The notes under the pieces: generated by a model | What the model was told of the DNA's origin: nothing | Seen by the model: only the letters and a program-made list of their open reading frames with translations | Databases searched by the model: none | Made by a program: the position numbers and the translations under genes | NCBI RefSeq assembly: GCF_014904755.1 | Contig: NZ_JACZFQ010000020.1 | Span: 1 to 64,000, forward strand | DNA length: 64,000 bases | Reading direction: 5' to 3' | Origin: Neoluteolibacter marinus | GTDB lineage: Bacteria; Verrucomicrobiota; Verrucomicrobiia; Verrucomicrobiales; Akkermansiaceae | Shown: piece after piece, positions 1 through 8,528 of the stretch | Layout: each line of letters opens with the position of its first letter | Position numbering within the stretch: position 1 is the first letter of the stretch

Positions 1-532
1 CGGTGAAGCGGATGCTGACGTTGCCGGCCACCTCCGACAGCTCGGCGCTGGCGACGTTGGGCTGGGTCATGGCCCAGGCGATGAGGTTGGCATGGTAGCT
101 GGCGGCGGGCAGGGACGCCCACTCGCGCATCTTCGCCGCGGCGCTGGAGAGGAAGACGACCTTCACCTCCTCCGCGACGGCCGGGCCGTAGCGCACCGAG
201 ACCAGGTCGGGATCGGCAAGCTCGACGGGGGGCAAGCTGGTGTTGCTGGAGGTGGCGATGCGGGCAAAGCAGCGGGCTCCCTGGGCCGGCAGGCGGAAGG
301 TGACCTTTGCGGCCCGGCCGTCCGTGGGGCAGGCCAGCATCTTGCGCCACGGCGAAGCGAGGTCGGGGGTCATTTCCAATACCGCCTGGCGGGTACCGGC
401 GGGGATCTCCAGCTCGACCCGGAAACGGCCGAGGGAATCGAAGTGGCAGTGCGGGCTTGCGGGGGTGGCGGCGTGGAGGGCCGCTGGGTTCATGCAGGCC
501 AGCGCGATGGCGAGGAGGCTTGGGAATCTCAT
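1..532 (-). CDS. secreted protein of unknown function (N-terminal part)
   Basis: The reading frame starts at an ATG at 532 and stays open to the left edge, so only the first 177 residues are seen. The N-terminus (MRFPSLLAIALACMNPAALHA) is a typical Sec signal peptide with a likely cleavage after AxA. The rest is a soluble segment with no motif I recognise. An 18-bp element at 575-592 lies just upstream and is repeated in front of the next minus-strand gene. The start follows the sequence CCCCATC, as does the start of the neighbouring 57-aa gene. Function unknown. Confidence 0.7.
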   Translation of the reverse strand, partial: MRFPSLLAIALACMNPAALHAATPASPHCHFDSLGRFRVELEIPAGTRQAVLEMTPDLASPWRKMLACPTDGRAAKVTFRLPAQGARCFARIATSSNTSLPPVELADPDLVSVRYGPAVAEEVKVVFLSSAAAKMREWASLPAASYHANLIAWAMTQPNVASAELSEVAGNVSIRFT

Positions 533-574
533 GATGGGGAAGTGTCGGTGAGCATCGGCGACTACGGTGCATGT

Positions 575-592
575 CGTAAATGGGCCGAAAGG
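575..592 (-). promoter_or_regulatory. copy 1 of an 18-bp upstream element
   Basis: On the minus strand this reads CCTTTCGGCCCATTTACG. The identical 18 bases recur at 839-856 on the same strand. This copy lies 42 bases upstream of the secreted-protein start at 532; the other lies 57 bases upstream of the small membrane gene. A shared promoter or operator is inferred from the exact repetition and matching placement. Confidence 0.5.
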
Positions 593-607
593 GGCAATCG
601 GGCGGAC

Positions 608-781
608 TCAGTGGAGCGGCTGGTCGTCGGCGCTGAGGCCGTCGTGGCCGGGATCCGTATGGCTGGACCTGGCGAGCTTGCTGCGCCCCGGCCGGTCGGT
701 GAATTCGAGGGGTTCGTCGGACAGGGTCATGACCGCCAGCCACAGGCCGAGTCCGAAGACGATGACGAGATGGATGTCCAT
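608..781 (-). CDS. 57-aa single-pass membrane protein
   Basis: The ATG at 781 is preceded by GGGAG about 8 bases upstream. The product begins MDIHLVIVFGLGLWLAVMTL, one hydrophobic helix at about residues 3-20, followed by a polar, charged tail of about 37 residues. It is too short for a family assignment. It shares its 18-bp upstream element with the secreted protein to the left and is transcribed away from the histidine kinase. A longer GTG start at 817 is possible but has no better ribosome site. Small regulatory or stress membrane peptides have this shape, but no function can be assigned. Confidence 0.5.
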   Translation of the reverse strand: MDIHLVIVFGLGLWLAVMTLSDEPLEFTDRPGRSKLARSSHTDPGHDGLSADDQPLH

Positions 782-838
782 GATGGGGCTCCCGCTGGTG
801 ACCGGGAGGGCGGCCACCGTGGGCGAGGCGGGCCCAGG

Positions 839-856
839 CGTAAATGGGCCGAAAGG
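839..856 (-). promoter_or_regulatory. copy 2 of the 18-bp upstream element
   Basis: Exact copy of the element at 575-592, in the same orientation. It sits in the divergent gap between the 57-aa membrane gene and the sensor kinase that starts at 907, so it could serve either gene. The two copies diverge immediately outside the 18 bases, which argues for selection on the element rather than a recent large duplication. Confidence 0.5.
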
Positions 857-906
857 TGTAGCAGCCGCGCCTTTCCAAGGGCTGCGGAATCGGCCATATC
901 CCGGCC

Positions 907-3258
907 ATGGATTTCCCGTCGGCCAGCGCCCTCGACCCCGCCTCCGCGGGCGGCGATTGGTTCCGCCTGCTCTTCGAGCGGAGCGCGGATGCGCTGGCCT
1001 TGCTCGACCCGGTGAGCGGGACCTTCGTGGCCAGCAACCATGCCTCGGCCGTCGCTGCCGGTGCGGGATCCCCCGGGGACCTGTGCGGCCTGCCGCCCTC
1101 GGCGCTGGCCCCGGAGTTCCAGGCCGACGGCCGGCCCTCGGCGGACGTCGCTCGGGAAGCGGTGCGGCGGACCCTGGAGCAGGGGAGCCATCGCTTCGAG
1201 TGGACGATGAAACGGCTCGACGGGATCCTGACCCACGTCGATGTGACCGCCACCGCGCTCAGCGACGGCGACCGCACGCTCATTCTAACAGCGACCCGCA
1301 ACATCGAGCGGACCAAACGGATCGAGGGCGACCTTCACGTCTCCGAATCGCGCTGGCAGCGCTTGTTCGACCAGGCACCGATGAGCGTGCAGGTCTTCGC
1401 GCCGGATGGCACCAGCCGGCAGGGCAATGCCGCCTTTCGCAAGCTATTCGGACCGGTGTTGCCGGACCTGCATGAATTCAACATCCGCACCGACCCGCAG
1501 CTCGAGGCGGCGGGGATGAACCTGCTGATCGAGCGTGCCTTCGCCGGGGAAGTGGTGGTGATTCCCCCGATCCCCTTCGAGATGCGCATCGGCACGGAAC
1601 GCGAGTCGCGCGGCGTGCGCTGGATCGGCTCGACGATGTTCCCGGTCTTCGACTCCGAGGGGAAACTGGTCGAGGTCGTCTGCGTCCACGAGGATCAGAC
1701 CGACCGCAAGCGGGCGGGCGAGGAGATCAATGAACTCAACCAGTCGCTGGAGCGCCGGATCGCCGAACGCACCGCCGAGCTGCGTGAGTCGGAGGAACGC
1801 TTCAAGGCCTTGTTCGAGCTGTCGCCGCTGGGCATGGCGCGGGTCAGCTGGGACGGGCAGTTCCGCCAGGTGAACCCGTCCTTCGCCCGGATGCTCGGCT
1901 ACGATCCGGAAGAGGTGCTGGATTTGAGCTACTGGGACGTCACGCCGATCGAGTACCAGGCGCAGGAGGAACAGATCCTTGAGATCGTCCGCGAGACCGG
2001 CCGCTTCGGGCCTTTCGAAAAGGAGTATATCCACCGCGACGGCCACCGCATCCCGATCGTGCTCAGCGGCATGATGATCCAGGGCGCCGACGGCCAGAAC
2101 GAGTTGTGGGGGATTGCCCAGGATGTGACCGTCCGCAAGCAGGCCGAGCAGGCCCTGCGCGAGTCGGAGAAGAAGTTCCGTACCCTTTTCGAGGAATCGA
2201 GCCAGGGGGTGATGCTGCACGACGAGAACACCTGCTTTTCCGAGGTTAATCCCGCCGCCGCGGCGCTGTTCGGCATCGATGCCGCGGACTTCGCCGGCCG
2301 CCATCCCGCCGAGTTCGCGGCGGAGTTCCAGCCGAATGGCGAGCGTTCCGAGACGGTGGCCCGGCGCGAGATCCAGCGTTGCCTCGAGTCGGGCACCTCG
2401 CGCTTCGAGTGGACCCACCGCCATGCCGCGGGTCACAGCGTTTCGCTGGAGGTCGTGCTCAGCCGCATCCCCAACGGCGACCGCTACCTGATGCAGGCGG
2501 TGGTCACCGACATCTCCGAGCGCAAGCGCGCCGAACAGGAGCTGACCCGCGCGCTGGAGCGCGAACGCGAGCTCAACCAGCTCAAGAGCAACTTTGTCTC
2601 GATGGTCTCGCACGAGTTCCGCACGCCGCTCGGCATCATCCAGTCCTCGGCGGAGATCCTCAACGACTACCTCGACCAACTCGATCCGGAAGAGCGGCGC
2701 GAGCAGTTGCAGTCGATCATCAAGAACTCGCGGCGAATGGCCGGGCTGATGGAGGACGTGCTCTTGTTAGGCCGGCTCGACTCCGGCCGGATGGAGTTCA
2801 CGCCGCGGCCGCTCGACCTCGCCGGGCTGTGCCGCCGCCTGGTCGATGAGGTGCGCTCGACCACTGATGCCCGCTGCCCGATCGAGTTCTCCACCAGCGG
2901 CCTCCCGGCCGAGGCCTGTGCCGATGAGCGGCTGCTGCGCCACATCCTGCTCAACCTCCTCAGCAACGCGGTGAAGTACTCGCCGGCCGGTCAGCCGGTT
3001 TCCTTCCGCGCCGGTTGTACCGACGGCGCCCTGGTGTTCTGGGTCCGCGACCGCGGGATCGGCATCCCTGAGGAGGACTTGCCGGTCCTGTTCGAGGCCT
3101 TCCGCCGTGGCTCGAATGTCGGCCAGACCCCGGGCACCGGCCTCGGGCTGGTCATCGTCAAGCAGAGCGTCGAGCTCCACGGCGGCCACCTGCAGGTCGA
3201 CAACCGCCCCGGTGGCGGCACCCGCTTCACCATCACCATCCCCCTGTCACCCGCTTGA
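907..3258 (+). CDS. multi-PAS sensor histidine kinase
   Basis: A 783-residue cytoplasmic kinase; no membrane segment is visible. Four PAS domains occur at about residues 15-135, 150-265, 300-415 and 420-540, with a coiled stretch around 275-300. The HisKA box SHEFRTPLG places the phospho-accepting histidine at residue 569. The C-terminal ATPase domain has the N box (LLNLLSNAVKYS), a DRGIGIP G1 box and GTGLGL. The first and fourth PAS domains are clearly related (both have EFQ.(D/N)G..S and RFEWT), suggesting internal duplication. The response regulator gene begins 3 bases after the stop, so the two form a two-component pair. The signal sensed is unknown; PAS sensors commonly bind small ligands, haem or flavin. 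Confidence 0.93.
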   Translation: MDFPSASALDPASAGGDWFRLLFERSADALALLDPVSGTFVASNHASAVAAGAGSPGDLCGLPPSALAPEFQADGRPSADVAREAVRRTLEQGSHRFEWTMKRLDGILTHVDVTATALSDGDRTLILTATRNIERTKRIEGDLHVSESRWQRLFDQAPMSVQVFAPDGTSRQGNAAFRKLFGPVLPDLHEFNIRTDPQLEAAGMNLLIERAFAGEVVVIPPIPFEMRIGTERESRGVRWIGSTMFPVFDSEGKLVEVVCVHEDQTDRKRAGEEINELNQSLERRIAERTAELRESEERFKALFELSPLGMARVSWDGQFRQVNPSFARMLGYDPEEVLDLSYWDVTPIEYQAQEEQILEIVRETGRFGPFEKEYIHRDGHRIPIVLSGMMIQGADGQNELWGIAQDVTVRKQAEQALRESEKKFRTLFEESSQGVMLHDENTCFSEVNPAAAALFGIDAADFAGRHPAEFAAEFQPNGERSETVARREIQRCLESGTSRFEWTHRHAAGHSVSLEVVLSRIPNGDRYLMQAVVTDISERKRAEQELTRALERERELNQLKSNFVSMVSHEFRTPLGIIQSSAEILNDYLDQLDPEERREQLQSIIKNSRRMAGLMEDVLLLGRLDSGRMEFTPRPLDLAGLCRRLVDEVRSTTDARCPIEFSTSGLPAEACADERLLRHILLNLLSNAVKYSPAGQPVSFRAGCTDGALVFWVRDRGIGIPEEDLPVLFEAFRRGSNVGQTPGTGLGLVIVKQSVELHGGHLQVDNRPGGGTRFTITIPLSPA

Positions 3259-3261
3259 TCC

Positions 3262-3891
3262 ATGAAGAAGACGATCCTCATCATCGAAGACGAACCGGAG
3301 ATGCGCCGCAACCTGGCGACCATCCTGCGGCTCGAGAAGTTCAACCCGGTGGTCGCCGAGAACGGCCGGGTCGGGGTCGCGACGGCCTTGCAGGAAAAGC
3401 CGGACCTCATCCTCTGCGACGTGATGATGCCGGAGCTCGACGGCTACGGCGTGCTGGGCCAGTTGCGTGCCGAGCCGGTCACCAAGGCGACGCCCTTCAT
3501 TTTCCTCACCGCCAAGGGCGAGAAACCGGACATCCGCTCAGGGATGAACCTCGGCGCCGACGACTATCTCACCAAGCCGGTCGCCAAGGCCGAACTTCTG
3601 GCGGCAATCGGTTCCCGCCTGACCCGCGCGGCCCAGGCCGCGGTGAGCGAGTTCAAGCCGGACTTCGATTCGGCCAAGCCGCTGCAGGAGGCCTTTGGCC
3701 TGACCCCGCGGGTCGCCGAGACCCTGCTGTGGCTCGCCCAGGGCAAGACCAACGGCGACATCGCCACCATCCTCGGCATCAGTGAAAGCACCGTGAAGAA
3801 GCACGTGCTGGAGATCTTCGAGTCGCTCCATGTCGAGACCCGCACCGCGGCGTGTTTGCAAGCAGTGGAGGTGTTGAGCGGCGGAGCTTGA
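3262..3891 (+). CDS. LuxR/NarL-type response regulator
   Basis: A 209-residue two-domain regulator. The receiver domain has the acidic pair EDEP at the start, phospho-acceptor Asp53 (LILCDVMMPELDG), a switch Thr (FLTAKG) and Lys (TKPV). After a linker comes a LuxR-type helix-turn-helix at about 150-205 (LTPRVAETLLWLAQGKTN, then ISESTVKKHV). It follows the kinase gene by 3 bases and is almost certainly its partner. Targets are unknown; the repeated 18-bp element just upstream of the kinase is a candidate binding site, which is speculation. Confidence 0.93.
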   Translation: MKKTILIIEDEPEMRRNLATILRLEKFNPVVAENGRVGVATALQEKPDLILCDVMMPELDGYGVLGQLRAEPVTKATPFIFLTAKGEKPDIRSGMNLGADDYLTKPVAKAELLAAIGSRLTRAAQAAVSEFKPDFDSAKPLQEAFGLTPRVAETLLWLAQGKTNGDIATILGISESTVKKHVLEIFESLHVETRTAACLQAVEVLSGGA

Positions 3892-3998
3892 TCTTTGATT
3901 TCGCTCGAGGCATCAGGGACGAGTCGAGCCCCACGAGGGCGGCGGGACGTTTTATCTGGAGAGCACTCTTTCCATGGTGTTGCCTGTTCGAAGTCGAT

Positions 3999-4682
3999 AT
4001 GAAGGCGATCCGAATTGTCGTAACTGTCCTACTGGCGGCCGGTTTGATCGCAGGTAGCTACTTTGCTGGCCAGAAACGCTCGGAGACGGCGAAGGTGGTC
4101 GGGCTTCGGGCCGAGATCGAGGGGTTGCAAGCTCAGGTGGAGGCACAGAATCGGGCGATCGGATGGCGCGCTGGGCTGAATATCAATGGCATTGACGGCA
4201 TTGATCCGATCACCCGGCGGCATCTGATTCAGCAAATTTGGTACAGTGATCAGAACTATGGAACCTATCTCGTTGGGTTGCAGACCGGTCACAAATGGGG
4301 AAACCGGTGGAACCGGAGGAGTCCACTATCAATCCTTGAGGAGCAGACCGAGGTCATGCGCGAATTCCTCAAGGAGACCCGACGTCTTGAGGAAGCGAGT
4401 GGACGGCCGCCGCGATATCCGACGGAAGATCATGTTGATCCACATGACGGGTCGCGGGTTGACTGGCAGGATTTCCTTGCATCGGGGGAACCTCCAGATC
4501 GGCGCGTGATTTGGATCGGTAAAAGCAAGAATTCGGGAAAATGGATGGCTTACGAGTATGGAAAAGGGGTCTATGAAGCGGATGGAACTTTACTCGAGCG
4601 GATCGCTAGCAGCCAGAGATCGGCTTTTGAAAATCGCGTGGATCCAGACGCGGATCCTTTCGCTCCGGACGGCTCGGAGTAA
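3999..4682 (+). CDS. hypothetical membrane-anchored protein
   Basis: The ATG at 3999 gives 227 residues that begin with a basic N-terminus and one hydrophobic helix (about residues 5-22), then a short heptad-like stretch (GLRAEIEGLQAQVEAQ) and a soluble C-terminal domain. An upstream in-frame start exists, but it would add about 49 residues of poor coding character in front of the helix. No family is recognised. The topology suggests a signal anchor with an exported domain. Base composition is less GC-rich than in the flanking kinase genes. Confidence 0.6.
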   Translation: MKAIRIVVTVLLAAGLIAGSYFAGQKRSETAKVVGLRAEIEGLQAQVEAQNRAIGWRAGLNINGIDGIDPITRRHLIQQIWYSDQNYGTYLVGLQTGHKWGNRWNRRSPLSILEEQTEVMREFLKETRRLEEASGRPPRYPTEDHVDPHDGSRVDWQDFLASGEPPDRRVIWIGKSKNSGKWMAYEYGKGVYEADGTLLERIASSQRSAFENRVDPDADPFAPDGSE

Positions 4683-4841
4683 ATGCCTACGGCACGTCTG
4701 CCGGAAGGGATTGCCGGTAAAATGGTAGGTTGCCTGGTTCTGTTGACCGGGGAAATGTGTCGAGCAGCGTCCTTTTCGAGGGCTCGGACGGGAATCTTGG
4801 TTTTTCCTAGGATACTCCGGGCCAGTCGCGTTGATAGTGGG

Positions 4842-5819
4842 ATGCTTCGGAATCGAGTCCCAGGTCTCCGCCGGTTCTATCTCTTGTCCCTTGTCACCGG
4901 CGGGGTGGCCGCGGCGGTGTTCGTCCCGCCGTCGCGCAGCGAGCGTGAGTCGGCCGCCGGGTCCTTGCTTTCGCTCGAACCACCCCTGCGGCAGGCCTTC
5001 ATGGATCATGGTGAGTTCCAGGCGAAGAAGGAACCCGGCGGCCTGGACTGGCTGGCGACGCATGAGGAACCGGGACAAACCTTCAATGAATACCTCGGGT
5101 CCCGGCCGAACGTTCCAAATGCGGGCCGGGGGAAGCTCTACATTTTGCCGATCGGCGGTTTTGAGAAGGGAATCGCTCCGGATCTGGCGAAGCTGAAAGA
5201 CTACACCGCCGCCTATTATCATCCGATGCCGGTGGAAATGCTGCCGGTGCTGGCGGATGCCGAGGTGCCGGCGAAGGGGCGGATCAATGGCATGTCGGGA
5301 AAGAAGCAGTGGAAGAGCACCGACCTCCTGCGCTGGTTGCCAGGGAAACTGCCAAAGGATGGCTATGCCATGATTGCGGTGACCATGACCGACCTCTATC
5401 CGGACGAGAACTGGAACTTCGTCTTCGGTCAGGCATCGACGCGGAACCGGGTCGGGGTTTTCAGCTTCGCCCGCTATCATCCGGCTTGGACCGGCGGCGT
5501 GGGAGATGCGGGGACGGAGGCCCTGGTGCTGCGCCGGGCCGCGAAGGTGCTGACCCACGAGATGGGGCACATGTTCGGCATCCGTCACTGCATCTACTAC
5601 GAGTGCAACATGAACGGCGCGAACCACCTCGTCGAAGCCGACTCGACGCCGATGCACCTTTGTCCCGTGTGCCTGCGGAAGCTGCACCATGCCATCCGCT
5701 TCGACCCGCTTGGGCGCTACGCGGGGCTCGGGAAGTTTTACCGGGCGAATGAGATGAACCAGGAAGAGGCGTGGGTGGCGGACCGGGTGAGGAAGTGCCA
5801 GGTGATCCCTGATCCCTGA
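4842..5819 (+). CDS. archaemetzincin-like zinc metalloprotease (M54)
   Basis: The product carries the full archaelysin signature: HEMGH at residues 239-243, then MFGIRHC, IYYECNMNG and LCPVCLRKL further on. In the M54 family the three histidines bind the catalytic zinc and the cysteines bind a second, structural zinc. I chose the ATG at 4842 because it is followed by a basic stretch and a hydrophobic segment (FYLLSLVTGGVAAAVFV) that looks like a signal anchor; the frame stays open upstream to 4683. The stop codon lies inside a run of TGATCCC heptamers. The substrate is unknown. Confidence 0.85.
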   Translation: MLRNRVPGLRRFYLLSLVTGGVAAAVFVPPSRSERESAAGSLLSLEPPLRQAFMDHGEFQAKKEPGGLDWLATHEEPGQTFNEYLGSRPNVPNAGRGKLYILPIGGFEKGIAPDLAKLKDYTAAYYHPMPVEMLPVLADAEVPAKGRINGMSGKKQWKSTDLLRWLPGKLPKDGYAMIAVTMTDLYPDENWNFVFGQASTRNRVGVFSFARYHPAWTGGVGDAGTEALVLRRAAKVLTHEMGHMFGIRHCIYYECNMNGANHLVEADSTPMHLCPVCLRKLHHAIRFDPLGRYAGLGKFYRANEMNQEEAWVADRVRKCQVIPDP

Positions 5820-5837
5820 TCCCTGATCCGTGATTCG
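5803..5837. repeat. tandem heptamer run at a gene end
   Basis: Three perfect copies of TGATCCC followed by two drifting copies (TGATCCG, TGATTCG). The stop codon of the archaemetzincin gene lies in the third copy. Because the unit is not a multiple of three, changes in copy number would alter the last residues of the protein. Confidence 0.6.
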
Positions 5838-5923
5838 AAATTTGAAGTGCGAGATCCGACCGTTGGGCGGGGAATGCGCCAGGGTGGCGGGGGGCGACCA
5901 CCGCTGGCGGGGTTCCGGGGGGA

Positions 5924-6922
5924 TCAGGCGACGGCGGCGGCGATGCGCTCCATGGCGGCTTGCTCCTTGTCGCTGACCTGGCGGCCGCCGAAGCCGAGGA
6001 AGCCGCCTTCCTTGGTGGCCTCGGCGACGTTGCGGGCGACGTCGTTGACGAGGCGGCGGAAGGTGTCCATTTCCGCGGGGGCCTTGGTTTTCACGATCTC
6101 GGCACTTTCGTGGATGGTGCGGAGCAGTTCCTGGCCGTCGCCCTGGGCCTCACGCTTGAGCTCGGCGGCTTCGGCGGAGCTGAGACCGCCACCGAAGAGG
6201 GAGCCGAGCAGGGAAATGGGGGAGGCGTCCTTGAGGAGCTCCATGCTGACGCGGTTGGCGGCCTTGAACTCGGCGAGGGATCCGCTGAGGCCGGAGGGGG
6301 AGGCCTTGGCGATGAAGGCGCAGGCAGCCATCGGGGCGATGTGGACTTCCTCGAGTTCGTGGGGCGTGAAGCGGGCGCGGAGATGTTCGGCCTGGTCACC
6401 GACGTCGAGGGCGGCATCGACGAGGGCGGCGCTTTCGGCGTGGGCCGGGTCCTCGCGGAAGGCTTTGAAGCCGTCTTGCAACATTTTGCCGAAGCCGCCG
6501 GCATCGAGGCTCTTTTGTTTCACCGCCTTGGCGAGGTGCTGGCCGACGAGGGGCGCGAGCATGGCGGCGAGCGGCCCGACGTTGAAGCCGAGTTTCTTGC
6601 TGAGGGCGGAGACCATCGAGTTGGCGCCGCCGCCGAACATGGCGTGCATGCGGTCGGATGCGGTTTCGTCGGGCATATCGCCCTTGAGGGCGGTGAGGAG
6701 CGAGGAGAGGAGCCCGGGCTGTTCGCGCTGGGGCAGGGCCTGGAAGGCGGCGCTGGCCCCGGAAGGATGGGCCGCCTTGCGCGCGAGGTTGCCGACCGCG
6801 AGGGCACCGAGGATTTTGGCGCCTTTTTCGACCATGCCGGCGTCAACGCCGAGGTGCTTCGCCACTTTTTTGGCGATGTCCGGTGTGACGAGCGCACCGA
6901 GAGACTCAATCAAGGAGTTCAT
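5924..6922 (-). CDS. DUF937 domain protein
   Basis: A 332-residue protein starting MNSLIESLGALVTPDIAKK at the ATG at 6922. The first 130 residues (AKHLGVDAGMVEKGAKILGALAVG and following) match the helical DUF937 type, found in many bacteria with unknown role. The C-terminal half is also mostly helical, with a short glycine-rich stretch (LLGSLFGGG) and no catalytic motif that I can see. The long upstream extension of the frame is poor in coding character and was dropped. It is divergent from the permease gene, across a gap that holds an inverted repeat and three 9-bp repeats. Confidence 0.7.
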   Translation of the reverse strand: MNSLIESLGALVTPDIAKKVAKHLGVDAGMVEKGAKILGALAVGNLARKAAHPSGASAAFQALPQREQPGLLSSLLTALKGDMPDETASDRMHAMFGGGANSMVSALSKKLGFNVGPLAAMLAPLVGQHLAKAVKQKSLDAGGFGKMLQDGFKAFREDPAHAESAALVDAALDVGDQAEHLRARFTPHELEEVHIAPMAACAFIAKASPSGLSGSLAEFKAANRVSMELLKDASPISLLGSLFGGGLSSAEAAELKREAQGDGQELLRTIHESAEIVKTKAPAEMDTFRRLVNDVARNVAEATKEGGFLGFGGRQVSDKEQAAMERIAAAVA

Positions 6923-7076
6923 ATGTCGATTGTTGTGAGGTTGGTTGCTCTCATCGGCTCCACCCGGAGTCCTGCTTTTCGAGCATCGGCGGGCATAGTC
7001 CCGCGGGAAAACAAAGTCCAAGAGATTCTGCAGTTCCCGTGTGATGTTAGGTGAAGGGTGCTTCGAATTGTCATGG

Positions 7077-7099
7077 TTTTGCCGGAGAGATCGGCAAAA
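7077..7099. repeat. 8-bp-arm inverted repeat in a divergent promoter gap
   Basis: TTTTGCCG at 7077-7084 and CGGCAAAA at 7092-7099 are perfect complements separated by 7 bases. The T and A runs are inside the arms rather than after them, so this does not look like an ordinary terminator. It lies in the 333-base gap (6923-7255) between the DUF937 gene and the permease, neither of which ends here; an operator is plausible. Confidence 0.4.
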
Positions 7100-7166
7100 A
7101 TGAGGATCGACGGTGATAGGGCGGACGGCCGATCCACAAGGCCGGTGGATCGTGCGGGAAAGGGGG

Positions 7167-7196
7167 GCACGAATCGTGCGAATCAGACGAATCGGA
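7167..7196. repeat. three 9-bp direct repeats with an overlapping palindrome
   Basis: CGAATC occurs at 7170, 7179 and 7188, exactly 9 bases apart, each followed by a variable triplet. The first copy overlaps the perfect palindrome GCACGA-A-TCGTGC (7167-7179). The site is about 60 bases upstream of the permease start. Regular spacing of this kind suggests a protein-binding site, but no regulator can be named. Confidence 0.35.
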
Positions 7197-7255
7197 GGTG
7201 TCCGGCGGCCGGAGCGGACTTGCCAAGTGGGAACGGGAGTGATCCTCTGGTCGCT

Positions 7256-8353
7256 ATGGCCAGCGTCAGGAAAGTCGCGTCGCCGCGGAAGGTGGTGATC
7301 CTCGCGTTTGCCTTCGGAATGACGTTCCTGATGTTGTGGATGATCCGGGATTTCCTCCGCCCGATGTTCCTGGGGGCGATTTTCGCGGGGCTGCTCCACC
7401 CGACCTACTTGTGGTGGCTGGACCGGGTGGGGAAACCGTGGCTGGCGTCGGGGATCACCGTGATGGGGGTGTCAGTGCTGCTGCTGGGATTCGGCGGGGT
7501 TTTGGCGGCGGTCGCGGCGCAGCAGGCGGTGGAGATGTCCGACCGGGTGATGCCGGAGGTGACGAAGCAGCTGGAGCATTCGAGCGTGGACCAGGGGCTG
7601 GAATGGATCGAGCGACAGGTGCCGTCGCTGGCGAAGCTATTGCCGACGCCGGAGGTGGCAGCGCAAAAGCTGGGCGAGGCCGGCGGGGCGTTGGCGAACC
7701 TCCTTGTGCGCAAGGCCTCCGACCTGACGGTGGGCCTGGCCGGGTTTCTCCTGGAGCTGTTCATCATGGGCTATGCCATGTACTTTTACCTGATCCACGG
7801 AACCACGATCCTGCGTCGGGTGAAGAAGCTCATTCCGATGACGGAGTCGAACAAGAACCGGGTGCTGCGGCGGTTCGTGGTGGTGACGCGTTCGACCCTG
7901 AAAGGGACGCTGTTGATCGGCCTGATCCAGGGCGGCTTGAACGGTGCGGCGCTGGCGGTGGCGGGAGTCGGTAGCCCGGTGTTCCTGGGGCTGCTGATGG
8001 TGGTGTTTTCCCTGCTGCCGGGGATCGGTACGGCGCTGGTCTGGGGGCCGGTGGTGATCCTGGCCTACATCCGCGGGGAATGGATGACGGGGACCTTGCT
8101 GCTGGTATGGTGCGGCGGCGTGGTCGGCAGCCTCGACAACCTGCTGCGGCCGAAGCTGGTGGGCAAGGCGGCGAAGCTGCCCGACCTGCTGGTGCTGGTG
8201 GGGACGCTGGGCGGGATCATGATGTTCGGGATGATGGGTTTCATCGTCGGGCCGGTGATCTGCTCGCTGTATGTGATTTCCTGGGAGATCCTCGGGGTGG
8301 TTTTCCGGCCTGCGTCCAATTCACCGGCGGCGGAGGCCGGGGCGGCGGGGTGA
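7256..8353 (+). CDS. AI-2E family permease (PerM/YdiK type)
   Basis: The ATG at 7256 with GGGAG upstream gives 365 residues. The protein has paired hydrophobic helices at the N-terminus (VVILAFAFGMTFLMLWMI), a soluble amphipathic segment at about 90-150, and further membrane helices in the second half, including the family-typical GIGTALVWGPVVILAY and DNLLRPKLVG. This is the normal length and layout for the AI-2E transporter superfamily. Members export small molecules, and some act as Na+/H+ antiporters; the substrate here cannot be told. The remaining upstream frame lacks coding character. Confidence 0.85.
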   Translation: MASVRKVASPRKVVILAFAFGMTFLMLWMIRDFLRPMFLGAIFAGLLHPTYLWWLDRVGKPWLASGITVMGVSVLLLGFGGVLAAVAAQQAVEMSDRVMPEVTKQLEHSSVDQGLEWIERQVPSLAKLLPTPEVAAQKLGEAGGALANLLVRKASDLTVGLAGFLLELFIMGYAMYFYLIHGTTILRRVKKLIPMTESNKNRVLRRFVVVTRSTLKGTLLIGLIQGGLNGAALAVAGVGSPVFLGLLMVVFSLLPGIGTALVWGPVVILAYIRGEWMTGTLLLVWCGGVVGSLDNLLRPKLVGKAAKLPDLLVLVGTLGGIMMFGMMGFIVGPVICSLYVISWEILGVVFRPASNSPAAEAGAAG

Positions 8354-8528
8354 AGGGCTGTGGTTGTAAGGACGGGCTGGATTCGGCTCGACAAGTTTGG
8401 TGGCGGGGAGGGATGGTCGAGGGTGGATCGGGACGGTGGAGCCGCCGGGCCGGTCGACCGGTGGGGCGCGGCGTTCAATGAGCTCCCGGACGCCCGGTGC
8501 ACCGGAAACCCAGCAAGGAGCCGCTACG

